33,005 nt of DNA from Hymenobacter lapidiphilus (GCF_013377885.1 NZ_JABKAU010000041.1:1-33005); one strand, 5' to 3'; positions 25,328 through 32,595 are shown, counted from the first letter of the stretch. Program-made: numbers and translations. The notes: generated by a model not told the origin, from the sequence alone.

Positions 25328-26077
25328 ATGATCAAGCGTGATTTCCTCAAAACCGGCCTGCTCACTGCCCTCGGAGCCATAGTAAGCCCCGCCCTGCTGG
25401 CCGCTGCCCACGACGATAAGCTACTGCGCGAAGCCCGCGCTACCCCTATTGCCGACGGCCCCTTTACGCTTCCCGCGCTGCCCTACGCCTTCAATGCCTT
25501 GGAGCCCCATATCGACGCCCGCACGATGGAAATCCACCACGACGCCCACCACAAGGGCTACGTGAGCAAGCTGAACGCGGCCGTAATGGGCACACCAGCC
25601 GAAAAACTGAGCATGGCCGACTTGCTGGCTTCCATGAGTAAGCAAAGCGAAGCCGTGCGTAACAACGCCGGCGGCCACTGGAACCACTCGTTCTTCTGGC
25701 TGACTATGACTCCCAAAGGAGGTGGTCAGCCTACCGGTCCCCTTAAAGCAGCCATCGATAAAGACTTCGGCTCCTTCGATAAGTTCAGTGAGGAGTTTAC
25801 CAAAGTGGCCAGCTCGCGCTTCGGCTCGGGCTGGGCCTGGCTGATCGTAGACAGTAAAACCGGCAAGCTGGCCGTCACTTCGACCCCCAACCAGGACAAC
25901 CCGCTCATGGATCTGCCCGGTAACCAGCGTGGCCTGCCCATAGTCGCCCTCGATGTTTGGGAGCATGCCTACTACCTCAAGCACCAGAACAAGCGCCCCG
26001 ACTACATCAAAAATTTCTGGAGCGTTATCAACTGGCCCGAAGCCGGCCGCCTCTACGACGCCGCCAAAAAAGGCTGA
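25328..26077 (+). CDS. sodA: Exported Mn-type superoxide dismutase
   Basis: This 249-residue enzyme converts superoxide to hydrogen peroxide and oxygen. Predicted metal ligands are His70 (EIHH), His120 (WNHSFFW), Asp209 and His213 (DVWEHAYYL). The GGHWNH motif and Gln189 in TPNQD point to the manganese rather than iron type. Unlike typical cytosolic enzymes it has a 27-residue N-terminal extension, MIKRDFLKTGLLTALG..., with KRDFLK resembling a twin-arginine (Tat) signal with Lys in place of the first Arg, then a hydrophobic stretch ending LLAAA. It is probably periplasmic and could be exported folded with its metal. The gene stands alone and ends in a strong terminator. Confidence 0.95.
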   Translation: MIKRDFLKTGLLTALGAIVSPALLAAAHDDKLLREARATPIADGPFTLPALPYAFNALEPHIDARTMEIHHDAHHKGYVSKLNAAVMGTPAEKLSMADLLASMSKQSEAVRNNAGGHWNHSFFWLTMTPKGGGQPTGPLKAAIDKDFGSFDKFSEEFTKVASSRFGSGWAWLIVDSKTGKLAVTSTPNQDNPLMDLPGNQRGLPIVALDVWEHAYYLKHQNKRPDYIKNFWSVINWPEAGRLYDAAKKG

Positions 26078-26092
26078 GTGAAATAAAAGTTG

Positions 26093-26157
26093 AACAGAAA
26101 AGGCCGGGCCGCTGAACGAACCTGATGGTAACGTTCGGTAGCCCGGCCTTTTCTGTT
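26093..26157 (+). terminator. Terminator after the superoxide dismutase gene
   Basis: A 17-bp perfect inverted repeat (aacagaaaaggccgggc at 26093-26109 and its complement at 26141-26157) begins 15 bases after the stop. A further short pairing (gaacg/cgttc) lies within the loop. T-rich sequence follows the distal arm. Confidence 0.8.
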
Positions 26158-26188
26158 TGTATATAATTACTGGTTAAGTACTTAGGCC

Positions 26189-26274
26189 GTAGCGTGAATA
26201 TCCAGCTTCGCGTGCCGTTCCTGACTTCCAGGTTATTGAGTTCTGCGATACGCGAAGCTGGAGCTTCACGCTAC
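26189..26274. repeat. REP-like doublet, GTAGCGTGAA family
   Basis: Arms of 25 bp (26189-26213 and 26250-26274) differ at two positions. The right arm read on the minus strand is GTAG followed by the hairpin CGTGAAGCT-CC-AGCTTCGCG. The left arm has TAT instead of GCT, which weakens its hairpin to six pairs. It lies between the convergent superoxide dismutase and DUF6438-like genes. Confidence 0.85.
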
Positions 26275-26321
26275 ATACCTTCGGCCTTGTTTGCGCAAGT
26301 GGGATTGATGCAAGGCAGCTT

Positions 26322-26837
26322 CTACTTTTCGGCCACTACGCCCAGCGCCTTCTGCACCTCGTAATCGAGTTGGGTGAAGAGTTTTTGCAGGCTTTCGGGG
26401 CCACCTTCATCTACGCGGACGCTTTTAGTGCCTTTGGCCGTCGTGATGGCGAGGGTGGTAGAAGGTAAGTCGAGGGCGCCTTTGGAGTACACGTCGCGTA
26501 GCTGCGCAAAGCCAAGCTGGTCGGCCTCGCGTAGCAGTTGCTGCACCACGGCTGGTGCCAGCTGTACCGTGCGGTTGCCTACCACGGGGGCATGCTCGCG
26601 TCCCTCGTACTCCAGGCGGCCATCGGCAAAAAAGCGGGCCGTGTAGTCGGGGCAGGTGCCGAAACAGGCCGTGCGCCCGAATACGAGCACGGCTTCCTGC
26701 TGCTGAGGCTGCGTGGCAATAGTAGTGTTAGTTGCAGGCGCGGTACCGGCCGCAGCCGGGCGGCTGGCTTTGCAGGCGGGTAGCGCGGGCAGGCCAAGCA
26801 TCAGCATGAGCAACGGAAGGAGCAGGGGAGTACGCAT
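26322..26837 (-). CDS. Small DUF6438-like lipoprotein
   Basis: This 171-residue predicted lipoprotein has a signal peptide with lipobox LPAC (Cys22) and a polar linker to about residue 48. The domain that follows begins VLVFGRTACFGTCPDYTARFFADGRLEYEG, the pattern RTxCFGxCPxY...DGxxxYxG that I associate with DUF6438. The two cysteines in CFGTC may form a disulfide. The function is unknown. The start at 26837 (MRTPLLLPLL) is chosen because it gives a compact signal; an upstream ATG would add 12 residues. It lies downstream of yidC on the same strand, but a terminator separates them. Confidence 0.8.
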   Translation of the reverse strand: MRTPLLLPLLMLMLGLPALPACKASRPAAAGTAPATNTTIATQPQQQEAVLVFGRTACFGTCPDYTARFFADGRLEYEGREHAPVVGNRTVQLAPAVVQQLLREADQLGFAQLRDVYSKGALDLPSTTLAITTAKGTKSVRVDEGGPESLQKLFTQLDYEVQKALGVVAEK

Positions 26838-26917
26838 GGGGCAGGGGAGAGGCAGGAAAGAAAATCGGGTCAATATACCAATTCGCTAATGCCAAAATTC
26901 AGGCCAGAAGCCACCAA

Positions 26918-26950
26918 AAAGCCCCGCCACCATAACAGGTGCGGGGCTTT
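26918..26950 (-). terminator. Terminator after yidC
   Basis: The arms aaagccccgc (26918-26927) and gcggggcttt (26941-26950) flank 13 bases. On the minus strand the stem is followed by a run of T, a standard rho-independent terminator 27 bases after the yidC stop. Confidence 0.88.
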
Positions 26951-26976
26951 GCGGTAAATACAGCCGTTTCGGAAGC

Positions 26977-28884
26977 TTAGGAGCGGCGGGTTTTGCGCGG
27001 CTTTTTCGGGTTGGTTACGTCGTCGGCGCCGGTGCCGGGTTCGGCCTCATCGGCCGCGTCGTTGTTAGAGGCCAGCTTCTTGCTGCCGCTCGGCTTGGTT
27101 TGGGCGTCGCGCTCCTGGGCGGCTTTCATGGCATCGGCTAGGCGGGCCGAGAAGCCGCTGGGCTTCTTGTCCTTGTTTTTCACTTTGTTGGCTTCGAGCT
27201 TGGCGCGCACCTTGTCGTCGTCGATGAAACGGCGGGTTATGGCTATCTGACCCAGCGTTACGATGTTGGAAACCAGGTAGTACCAGGTCAGGCCGGCGGA
27301 GAAGCTATTGAGCACGAAGAAGAAGATGAACGGCATCAGGTAGCTGTAGAACTTCATTGGGCCCTGCATGGCCGAGGGGTTGTTCTGGTTGGTCTGGTAG
27401 GTCATGGCCAGCGTCGAGAGCGTCATCAGCACCGTGAACAGGCTGATGTGGCTGCCCATGAACGGCAAAGCGAAAGGCAGGATAATCGGGTTGTCGTAGG
27501 TGCTCAAATCCTTCGCCCACAGGAAGGCCTCCTGCCGCAGCTCGATGGCGTTGGGGAAGAACTGGAACATGGCGAACAGAATCGGCATCGTCAGCAGCGT
27601 CGGTATGCAGCCACTCAGCGGATTCACCCCAACGCTCTGGTTGAGCTTCATGGTCTCCTGCTGCTGCTTCATCTGGTCATCCGGGTACTTCTCCTTGATG
27701 GCGTCGATTTCCGGCTTGAGCACCTTCATCTTGGCCTGGCTCTCGTAGGTTTTGTACGTTAAAGGCCAGGTAACCAGCTTTATCAACAGCACCAGCAGCA
27801 CGATAATCAGGCCGTAGGAAGCAATGTATTGCTGCAGGAAGTGGAACACCGGCAGTATCACAAACTGGTTTACCCAGCGGAACAGGCCCCAGCCCAGGTT
27901 CACGTTGCGGTCGAAATCGGGCGCAACGGTTTTGAGCAGATCGTAGGAGTTCGGCCCGAAGAAGAACCGGAAGTTAGCCTTGCCCTGCTGAACGTCCGCC
28001 ACCGGAATCTTGAGCGTGCTGCTCAGCGTTTTCAAGTACGTCGAGTCATTCAGGTCAACCCCTGCGTTCAGCTGGCCCGACGTAAATTCGTTGTCGGCAA
28101 TAATGCCGGCAATGAAGAAGTCGTGCTTGTGTGCCGCCCACTTTATGGGTTCCTCCACCTTAATTTCTTCTGGTGTCTCGCTGGCCTCGAACAGGACCGT
28201 ATGGTCGCCCGATACGAGGTAGCGGTTGATGGCGGTGTGGTTGCGGTTCTGGGTGCGGTCCTGCTCGGTCTGGCGCACATTATCCACAAACGTGAACGTA
28301 AGCGGCTCCTGGGCCAGCGTCTGGCTCAGGCCATTAAAACGCAGCTGGTAGCCCACTTCGTACGATTCGGGGGCCAGCGTGTAGGTCTGCTCAATCTGTC
28401 CGCCGGCTACCTCGGCCACGAAGCGCATGGCGTTGCTGCCCTGGGGCTCGGCCCGGAAGTACAGGTCCGACAGCTTTATCTGCTGGCCGCTGATGGTGCG
28501 GAAGCGCAGGTCCATTTTGGCGCTCTGGGCATCGAAAATATCGAGCGGCTGGCCACCGAACGTTTTATACTTGTGCAGGCGTGCAGACTGGGGCTGGCCG
28601 CCCTTCGAGGAGAAGGTTACGGTCAGCAGCTTGTTGCTCAGCTCCGTCGTCTGGGCGGTGCCTTGGGCAGCGGTGGCAAACGAGCCGAGCTGCTTAGCCA
28701 GCTGCGCCGAGTCGGGGGCAACAGGTGCAGCGGTAGCAGCGCGGGCCGAGTCGCCGCCAGTAGTGACCGACTTAGTGGTTTTAGCCAACTCGACGGCGGC
28801 GGGCTCGGGTTTAGGCGCGAACTGAAGATAAATCAGAAGCAAGGCCGCCATTAAAAACAGGCCGATTGCTGAGTTTCTGTCCAT
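26977..28884 (-). CDS. yidC: Membrane protein insertase YidC
   Basis: This 635-residue inner-membrane insertase helps proteins enter or fold in the membrane, alone or with SecYEG. It has the Gram-negative layout: an N-terminal membrane segment (about 7-22, GLFLMAALLLIYL), a linker, a large periplasmic domain (about 75-335), then the five-helix insertase core (SYGLIIVLLVLLIKLVTWPL; NPLSGCIPTLLTMPILFAMF; LFTVLMTLSTLAMTYQ; FYSYLMPFIFFFVLNSFSAG). The hydrophilic-groove arginine of E. coli YidC (Arg366) aligns with Lys369 here, keeping the charge. A long basic C-terminal tail (ending PKKPRKTRRS) may bind ribosomes. It is downstream of pyrG on the same strand, a gene order I recall as common in Bacteroidota, but a repeat element lies between them. 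Confidence 0.97.
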   Translation of the reverse strand: MDRNSAIGLFLMAALLLIYLQFAPKPEPAAVELAKTTKSVTTGGDSARAATAAPVAPDSAQLAKQLGSFATAAQGTAQTTELSNKLLTVTFSSKGGQPQSARLHKYKTFGGQPLDIFDAQSAKMDLRFRTISGQQIKLSDLYFRAEPQGSNAMRFVAEVAGGQIEQTYTLAPESYEVGYQLRFNGLSQTLAQEPLTFTFVDNVRQTEQDRTQNRNHTAINRYLVSGDHTVLFEASETPEEIKVEEPIKWAAHKHDFFIAGIIADNEFTSGQLNAGVDLNDSTYLKTLSSTLKIPVADVQQGKANFRFFFGPNSYDLLKTVAPDFDRNVNLGWGLFRWVNQFVILPVFHFLQQYIASYGLIIVLLVLLIKLVTWPLTYKTYESQAKMKVLKPEIDAIKEKYPDDQMKQQQETMKLNQSVGVNPLSGCIPTLLTMPILFAMFQFFPNAIELRQEAFLWAKDLSTYDNPIILPFALPFMGSHISLFTVLMTLSTLAMTYQTNQNNPSAMQGPMKFYSYLMPFIFFFVLNSFSAGLTWYYLVSNIVTLGQIAITRRFIDDDKVRAKLEANKVKNKDKKPSGFSARLADAMKAAQERDAQTKPSGSKKLASNNDAADEAEPGTGADDVTNPKKPRKTRRS

Positions 28885-29065
28885 TTACTGAAAAGTGTGC
28901 GGAGCTACGCCGGGGCGCTTCCAACGGAAAATAAAGAGCCGGGCACCGGCCGAAGTCCGCCACCCGGCCGCAAAGGTCGGACTTACGCGCCGAATATTTT
29001 TCGACGGAGGTATTTTGGGTTGGGAATTGGGGGTTGGAGGGCTGGCCTGATGCAAAAAGCACAGT

Positions 29066-29155
29066 GTCATGCTGAGCGGAGCCGAAGCATCTCTACTGCT
29101 TCGTTGAATCGTTACAACGAAGCGGTAGAGATGCTTCTGATCCGCTCAGCATGAC
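29066..29155. repeat. REP-like doublet, GTCATGCTGAGC family (second copy)
   Basis: The outer ends GTCATGCTGAGC (from 29066) and its complement (to 29155) are exact, and the arms continue through GAAGCATCTCTAC with a few mismatches. The right half, read on the plus strand, has GTAGAG (from 29125) followed by ATGCT...AGCAT-GAC. The element lies between pyrG and yidC and could terminate the pyrG transcript. Confidence 0.88.
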
Positions 29156-29180
29156 GGCCTTTTAACCGCACGTCAACTCC

Positions 29181-30827
29181 TTACAGTCCCTTCCGGTACT
29201 GGATAGCCGCTTTCACGAAGCGCACGAACAGCGGGTGGGGGTTCTGGACGGTGCTTTTTAACTCGGGGTGGAACTGTCCGCCTACAAACCAGGGGTGGTC
29301 GGCCAGCTCAACTACTTCTACCAGGCCGGTTTCGGGGTTACGGCCACTGGCCAGCATCCCGGCGGCCTCGAAGCGCTCCAGGTAGTCGTTGTTGAACTCG
29401 TAGCGGTGGCGGTGCCGCTCGCTGATTTGGTTGCGGCCGTAGGCTTTAGCGGCCTTCGAACCCCGACGCAATTCGCAGTCGTAGGCACCCAGGCGCATGG
29501 TGCCGCCTTTCTGGGTAACGTTCTTCTGCTCCTCCATCATGGCAATCACGGGCTCCGGCGTCTGGGCATCCATCTCAGTCGACGAAGCCTCTTTCAGCCC
29601 CAGCACATTGCGCGCAAACTCCACTACCGCCACCTGCATGCCTAAGCAAATGCCGAAGAACGGGATGCCGTTTTCGCGCACATATTTCACCGCAGAAATC
29701 TTGCCCTCGAAGCCCCGCTCGCCAAAACCGGGCGCTACCAACACGCCGTGTACGCCGGCCAGCTGCTGGACCACGTTGTCGGCCGTCAGGTTGTCGCTCT
29801 GGATGCTGCGTACCGTCACCTTGCACTCGTTCTGGGCCCCGGCATGAATGAACGACTCGATGATGGACTTGTAGGCGTCGGGGAGCTCCACGTATTTGCC
29901 TACCAGCGCAATCGTCACTTCTTCGGTCGGGTTTTTCAGCCGGCCCAGAAAGTCCTTCCAGGCTTCCAGATCGGGCTGCGCCGCGCCGCCTTTCAGGTTG
30001 AGCTTCTTGATAACGCGCTCATCCAAATGCTCTTTCAGCATGAGCAGCGGCACCGAGTAGATGCTGTCGGCATCGAGGCTTTCGATAACCGAGTTGATGT
30101 TGACGTTGCAGAACAGCGCGATTTTGCGGCGCATCTCGGCCGGAATCGGGTGCTCGGAGCGGCACACCAGAATATCGGGCTGCAGGCCGGCACTGCGCAA
30201 GTCGCGCACCGAGTGCTGGGTGGGCTTGGTTTTAAGCTCCCCGGCGGCCTTCAGGTAAGGCAATAGCGTGAGGTGAATAACCAGCGTGTTGTTCTCGGGC
30301 AAATCCCAGCGCAGCTGCCGCACCGACTCGACGAAGGGCAGGCTCTCAATGTCGCCAATCGAGCCCCCTATTTCGGTTATCACCACATCAAACTGCCCGG
30401 TCTGGCCCAGCAGCAGCATGCGCCGCTTTATCTCGTCGGTGATGTGGGGCACTACCTGCACGGTTTTGCCGAGGTAGGCGCCCTCGCGCTCCTTGGTAAT
30501 CACGTGGTCGTAGATGCGGCCGGTGGTTACGTTGTTGGCCTGCGAGGTGGGCACGTTCAGGAACCGCTCGTAGTGGCCCAGGTCAAGGTCGGTTTCGGCC
30601 CCGTCGTCGGTCACATAACACTCGCCGTGCTCATAGGGGTTGAGCGTGCCGGGGTCGATGTTGATGTAGGGGTCGAACTTCTGGATGGTGACCCGGAAGC
30701 CCCGGGCCTGCAGCAGCTTGGCCAGCGAGGCCGAGATGATGCCCTTACCCAGGGAGGAAGTAACGCCGCCCGTTACAAAAATATACTTGGCCGTTGGCGC
30801 CGCGGAAGTTGAATTTCGGTCTGGCAT
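29181..30827 (-). CDS. pyrG: CTP synthase
   Basis: This 548-residue enzyme aminates UTP to CTP using glutamine and ATP. The N-terminal synthase domain (about 10-275) shows KYIFVTGGVTSSLGKG with the P-loop, FDPYINIDPGTLNPYEHGE, DGAETDLDLGHYERF and EIGGSIGDIES. The C-terminal glutamine amidotransferase domain (about 300-545) has FFGICLGMQ with nucleophile Cys394, HRHRYEFN, and a catalytic His-Glu in FHPE. The length is normal. The start is the ATG at 30827 (MPDRNSTS); a TTG at 30839 lies inside the promoter -7 box and is unlikely. It is the last core gene before the phage-like region, whose repressor gene ends only 62 bases upstream. Confidence 0.97.
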   Translation of the reverse strand: MPDRNSTSAAPTAKYIFVTGGVTSSLGKGIISASLAKLLQARGFRVTIQKFDPYINIDPGTLNPYEHGECYVTDDGAETDLDLGHYERFLNVPTSQANNVTTGRIYDHVITKEREGAYLGKTVQVVPHITDEIKRRMLLLGQTGQFDVVITEIGGSIGDIESLPFVESVRQLRWDLPENNTLVIHLTLLPYLKAAGELKTKPTQHSVRDLRSAGLQPDILVCRSEHPIPAEMRRKIALFCNVNINSVIESLDADSIYSVPLLMLKEHLDERVIKKLNLKGGAAQPDLEAWKDFLGRLKNPTEEVTIALVGKYVELPDAYKSIIESFIHAGAQNECKVTVRSIQSDNLTADNVVQQLAGVHGVLVAPGFGERGFEGKISAVKYVRENGIPFFGICLGMQVAVVEFARNVLGLKEASSTEMDAQTPEPVIAMMEEQKNVTQKGGTMRLGAYDCELRRGSKAAKAYGRNQISERHRHRYEFNNDYLERFEAAGMLASGRNPETGLVEVVELADHPWFVGGQFHPELKSTVQNPHPLFVRFVKAAIQYRKGL

Positions 30828-30836
30828 AACGGGAAA

Positions 30837-30865
30837 CAAAGGTAGAGGATTGGGCGGATATCCAA
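30837..30865 (-). promoter_or_regulatory. Promoter of pyrG
   Basis: On the minus strand, TTG (30863-30865), an 18-base spacer and TACCTTTG (30837-30844) match the Bacteroidota -33/-7 pattern. The -7 box ends 9 bases before the ATG at 30827, so the leader is very short. The promoter lies in the 62-bp gap next to the phage-like region, whose insertion therefore left it intact. Confidence 0.7.
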
Positions 30866-30889
30866 CCAGCAGCTACTACGCGGGGCTTT

Positions 30890-31450
30890 TTAAACGGCCT
30901 GGCGCAGGGGGGTAACCTGTCCGGCTACAACGTCGGCGTACATGGCCCGCAACACGCAGCGGTCGAACCGGGGTCCGATCGGCGCGGCGGCCATGGTGTG
31001 TACCTCCGTTGGCTCGGCTGCATATGAGAGGTTACCCGATGGCTTTCCCAGCAATTCCTGCAACCGGGCCTGGTAGTAGAGCTCGCGCTCGGCAGCGGCG
31101 GCCAAATCGTTTTCAAGCCGGGTGATGTACTTGTTGACGAAATCCACCTGTCCGGGCTGGGTTTGCAGCGGGGCCGGCCGCGCCGGGCTGGCGGGTGACG
31201 TGGGCGGCGCGGCCGTGGGGCTGAGGGCGCGGCCGTCGCGTAGCATCGGGCCGGAGCCGGTTAGCAGCCAGTCGGGGCTGAGGTCGGGGTAGGCGGCCAG
31301 TAGCGCCGCAACGATGCCGCTCTTAGGCTCTGTGCCGCTCTCGACACTCGAAAGCGTCTGCTGCTTAATGCCCGTAGCGCGGAACACGTCTACCTGCTTT
31401 AGTTGCCGCGCTTCTCTGAAGGCGGCAATCCTGGAACCAATTGTATCCAT
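30890..31450 (-). CDS. XRE-family phage-type repressor
   Basis: This 186-residue DNA-binding regulator starts at the ATG at 31450 (MDTIGSRIAAFREARQLKQ); a frame upstream to 31477 would add nine residues overlapping an operator. Residues about 5-60 form a helix-turn-helix (QVDVFRATGIKQQTLSSVESG) followed by SPDWLLTGSGPML, typical of phage-type repressors in Bacteroidota. A proline/alanine-rich linker (about 75-100) leads to a predicted coiled coil (about 103-135, FVNKYITRLENDLAAAAEREL), probably for dimerisation. There is no S24/LexA-like peptidase domain, so induction by RecA-stimulated self-cleavage is not expected. It is divergent from the small-protein/Rha genes and probably controls the operators described at 31469-31545 and 32574-32589. 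Confidence 0.88.
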   Translation of the reverse strand: MDTIGSRIAAFREARQLKQVDVFRATGIKQQTLSSVESGTEPKSGIVAALLAAYPDLSPDWLLTGSGPMLRDGRALSPTAAPPTSPASPARPAPLQTQPGQVDFVNKYITRLENDLAAAAERELYYQARLQELLGKPSGNLSYAAEPTEVHTMAAAPIGPRFDRCVLRAMYADVVAGQVTPLRQAV

Positions 31451-31468
31451 TTTGGTGTGTTTTAGTTG

Positions 31469-31545
31469 TACCGACATATTGGTTTAACCGAAGTAATCGT
31501 TATCTTTACTTCCGTACATTCGGTATCGGCAACAATAATACCGAA
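31469..31545. promoter_or_regulatory. Repressor operator cluster with overlapping head-on promoters
   Basis: Forward promoter: TTG 31479-31481, 19-base spacer, TATCTTTA 31501-31508. Reverse promoter for the repressor: TTG 31561-31563 on the minus strand, 20-base spacer, TATTATTG 31533-31540. Operator-like sites: an imperfect taccga-cata-ttggtt (31469-31484), an accga site in the forward spacer (31486-31502), and a perfect inverted repeat ttcggtat / ataccgaa (31519-31526 and 31538-31545) enclosing the reverse -7 box. Predicted start points lie near 31515 (forward) and 31526 (reverse), so polymerases would meet. Confidence 0.6.
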
Positions 31546-31579
31546 ACTAAGGCAAGCAACCAACAAAAACCGAAGATAT

Positions 31580-31801
31580 ATGAACAGAACCATGAAAACC
31601 CCCGACGAAAAGGCCGTTTTTCGGTACCGACTAGAGCAGGTTCGGCCGCTGTTGCCAAGCGTTCCGGCCATCCGAATCAACACGTTACACCCCGAAATCG
31701 ACCCCGAGCTGGTGCGCAACGTACTGCGCCGCCCATGCCGCCGGTATGATGAAAAGATTCTGACTGAACTCGAAAACCTCGCTAAGCAAACCCCCGCCTA
31801 A
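31580..31801 (+). CDS. Small phage-type protein in the Cro position
   Basis: This 73-residue protein starts MNRTMKTPDEKAVFRYRLEQ and contains VRPLLPSVPAIRINTLHPEI followed by DPELVRNVLRRPCRRYDEKI; it ends LTELENLAKQTPA. It is charged, with no membrane segment, and is probably mostly helical. Short proteins of this style are frequent next to phage-type repressors in Bacteroidota, and its position (first gene divergent from the repressor) suggests a Cro-like or accessory regulator, but no named family was recognised. ATG at 31580 or 31592 are both possible. Its stop is one base before the Rha start, showing translational coupling. A longer frame upstream to 31466 crosses the promoter and is rejected. 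Confidence 0.7.
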   Translation: MNRTMKTPDEKAVFRYRLEQVRPLLPSVPAIRINTLHPEIDPELVRNVLRRPCRRYDEKILTELENLAKQTPA

Positions 31802-31802
31802 C

Positions 31803-32522
31803 ATGGAAGAGCTAGTGTTCCCCACCAAGAAAGGCAACCCGGCCACGGATTCGCTGCGCATTGCAAAAGGCTTCGGAAAGAGCCATGCCCACGTATTGCG
31901 GGCCATTGATAACCTGGAATGCGACGCGCAATTCCGCCAATCCAATTTTGGATCGGCCTCCTACCTCGACAAGCAGGGCAAGGCCCGCCGGTCGGTTATC
32001 ATGTCCAAGGATGGGTTCGCGCTGCTGGTGATGGGCTTTACCGGGAAGCGGGCCGCAGCCTTTAAGCAGGGCTACATTGAACAGTTCAATCAGATGGAGG
32101 CCCAGCTGCGCTCAGTCGAGAATGACGCGCCGCTGGTGAACCTGCTGGAGCACACGCAACGGGAAGTGCAGGTGGCCAATTCCAAAAGCATCAACAACCA
32201 TCAGTACCTGATTGGCGGGCTGGGTAGCGTCATTGCCTACAACCGGGCCAACTGTCTGGCCCATACCGGCAAACGCCCGAACGTGATTGTAAAGGAAGCC
32301 AAAGCCGCCGGGCTTCCCTCAAAGCTGCGCACGTCGGCCAAGGAGGTGCTGCGCAACACCCAGCCCGCCACGGCCTGCGCTATGTCGCTGGCTGACCAAA
32401 TGGTGCGCGTGGGCAATGGCCGGGTGTCGATAGATGAAGCCGCCGCCGTGACTACTCAGGCTCAACAGGTATTTGCCGGGCTGTTGCGGCTGGGGTTCCG
32501 GCCCTCGCAATTGAATGGCTGA
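31803..32522 (+). CDS. Phage regulatory protein Rha family
   Basis: This 239-residue protein has an N-terminal Rha (pRha) domain at about residues 15-100: DSLRIAKGFGKSHAHVLRAI, then FGSASYLDKQGKARRSVIMSKDGFALLVMGFTGKRAAAFK and YIEQFNQME. The family is named after a lambdoid-phage protein that inhibits growth in hosts lacking integration host factor and is common in early regions of temperate phages. The C-terminal part (about 115-239; VNLLEHTQREVQVANSKS, KRPNVIVKEAKAAGLPSKLR) has no recognised domain and may bind DNA. It starts one base after the small upstream gene and is transcribed from the predicted forward promoter at 31479-31508. Confidence 0.9.
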   Translation: MEELVFPTKKGNPATDSLRIAKGFGKSHAHVLRAIDNLECDAQFRQSNFGSASYLDKQGKARRSVIMSKDGFALLVMGFTGKRAAAFKQGYIEQFNQMEAQLRSVENDAPLVNLLEHTQREVQVANSKSINNHQYLIGGLGSVIAYNRANCLAHTGKRPNVIVKEAKAAGLPSKLRTSAKEVLRNTQPATACAMSLADQMVRVGNGRVSIDEAAAVTTQAQQVFAGLLRLGFRPSQLNG

Positions 32523-32565
32523 TTATTTTTTTGCCCAGCGCAACCGAAATAATTGTACGCCGTTA

Positions 32566-32595
32566 TTGCTTTATACCGAAACATCGGTATCTTTG
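32566..32595 (+). promoter_or_regulatory. Second phage-type promoter with built-in operator
   Basis: TTG (32566-32568), a spacer of exactly 19 bases and TATCTTTG (32588-32595) form a consensus Bacteroidota promoter for the gene starting at 32640. A perfect operator-like inverted repeat taccga-aaca-tcggta (32574-32589) covers the second half of the spacer and the first bases of the -7 box, so a bound repressor would block polymerase. It has the same spacing and half-site as the promoter at 31479-31508. Confidence 0.75.

Noticed and set aside
27829..28854. 341-codon plus-strand open frame opposite yidC
   Set aside because: It lies wholly antisense to a clear yidC gene and has no recognisable domain; GC-rich genes commonly give long antisense frames.
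30828..30839. TTG start four codons upstream for pyrG
   Set aside because: The codon overlaps the TACCTTTG promoter box, so it would lie upstream of the transcript start.
30880..30892. cggggcttttt before pyrG as a terminator or attachment core
   Set aside because: There is no pairing arm nearby, and the similarity to the yidC terminator arm is short enough to be chance.
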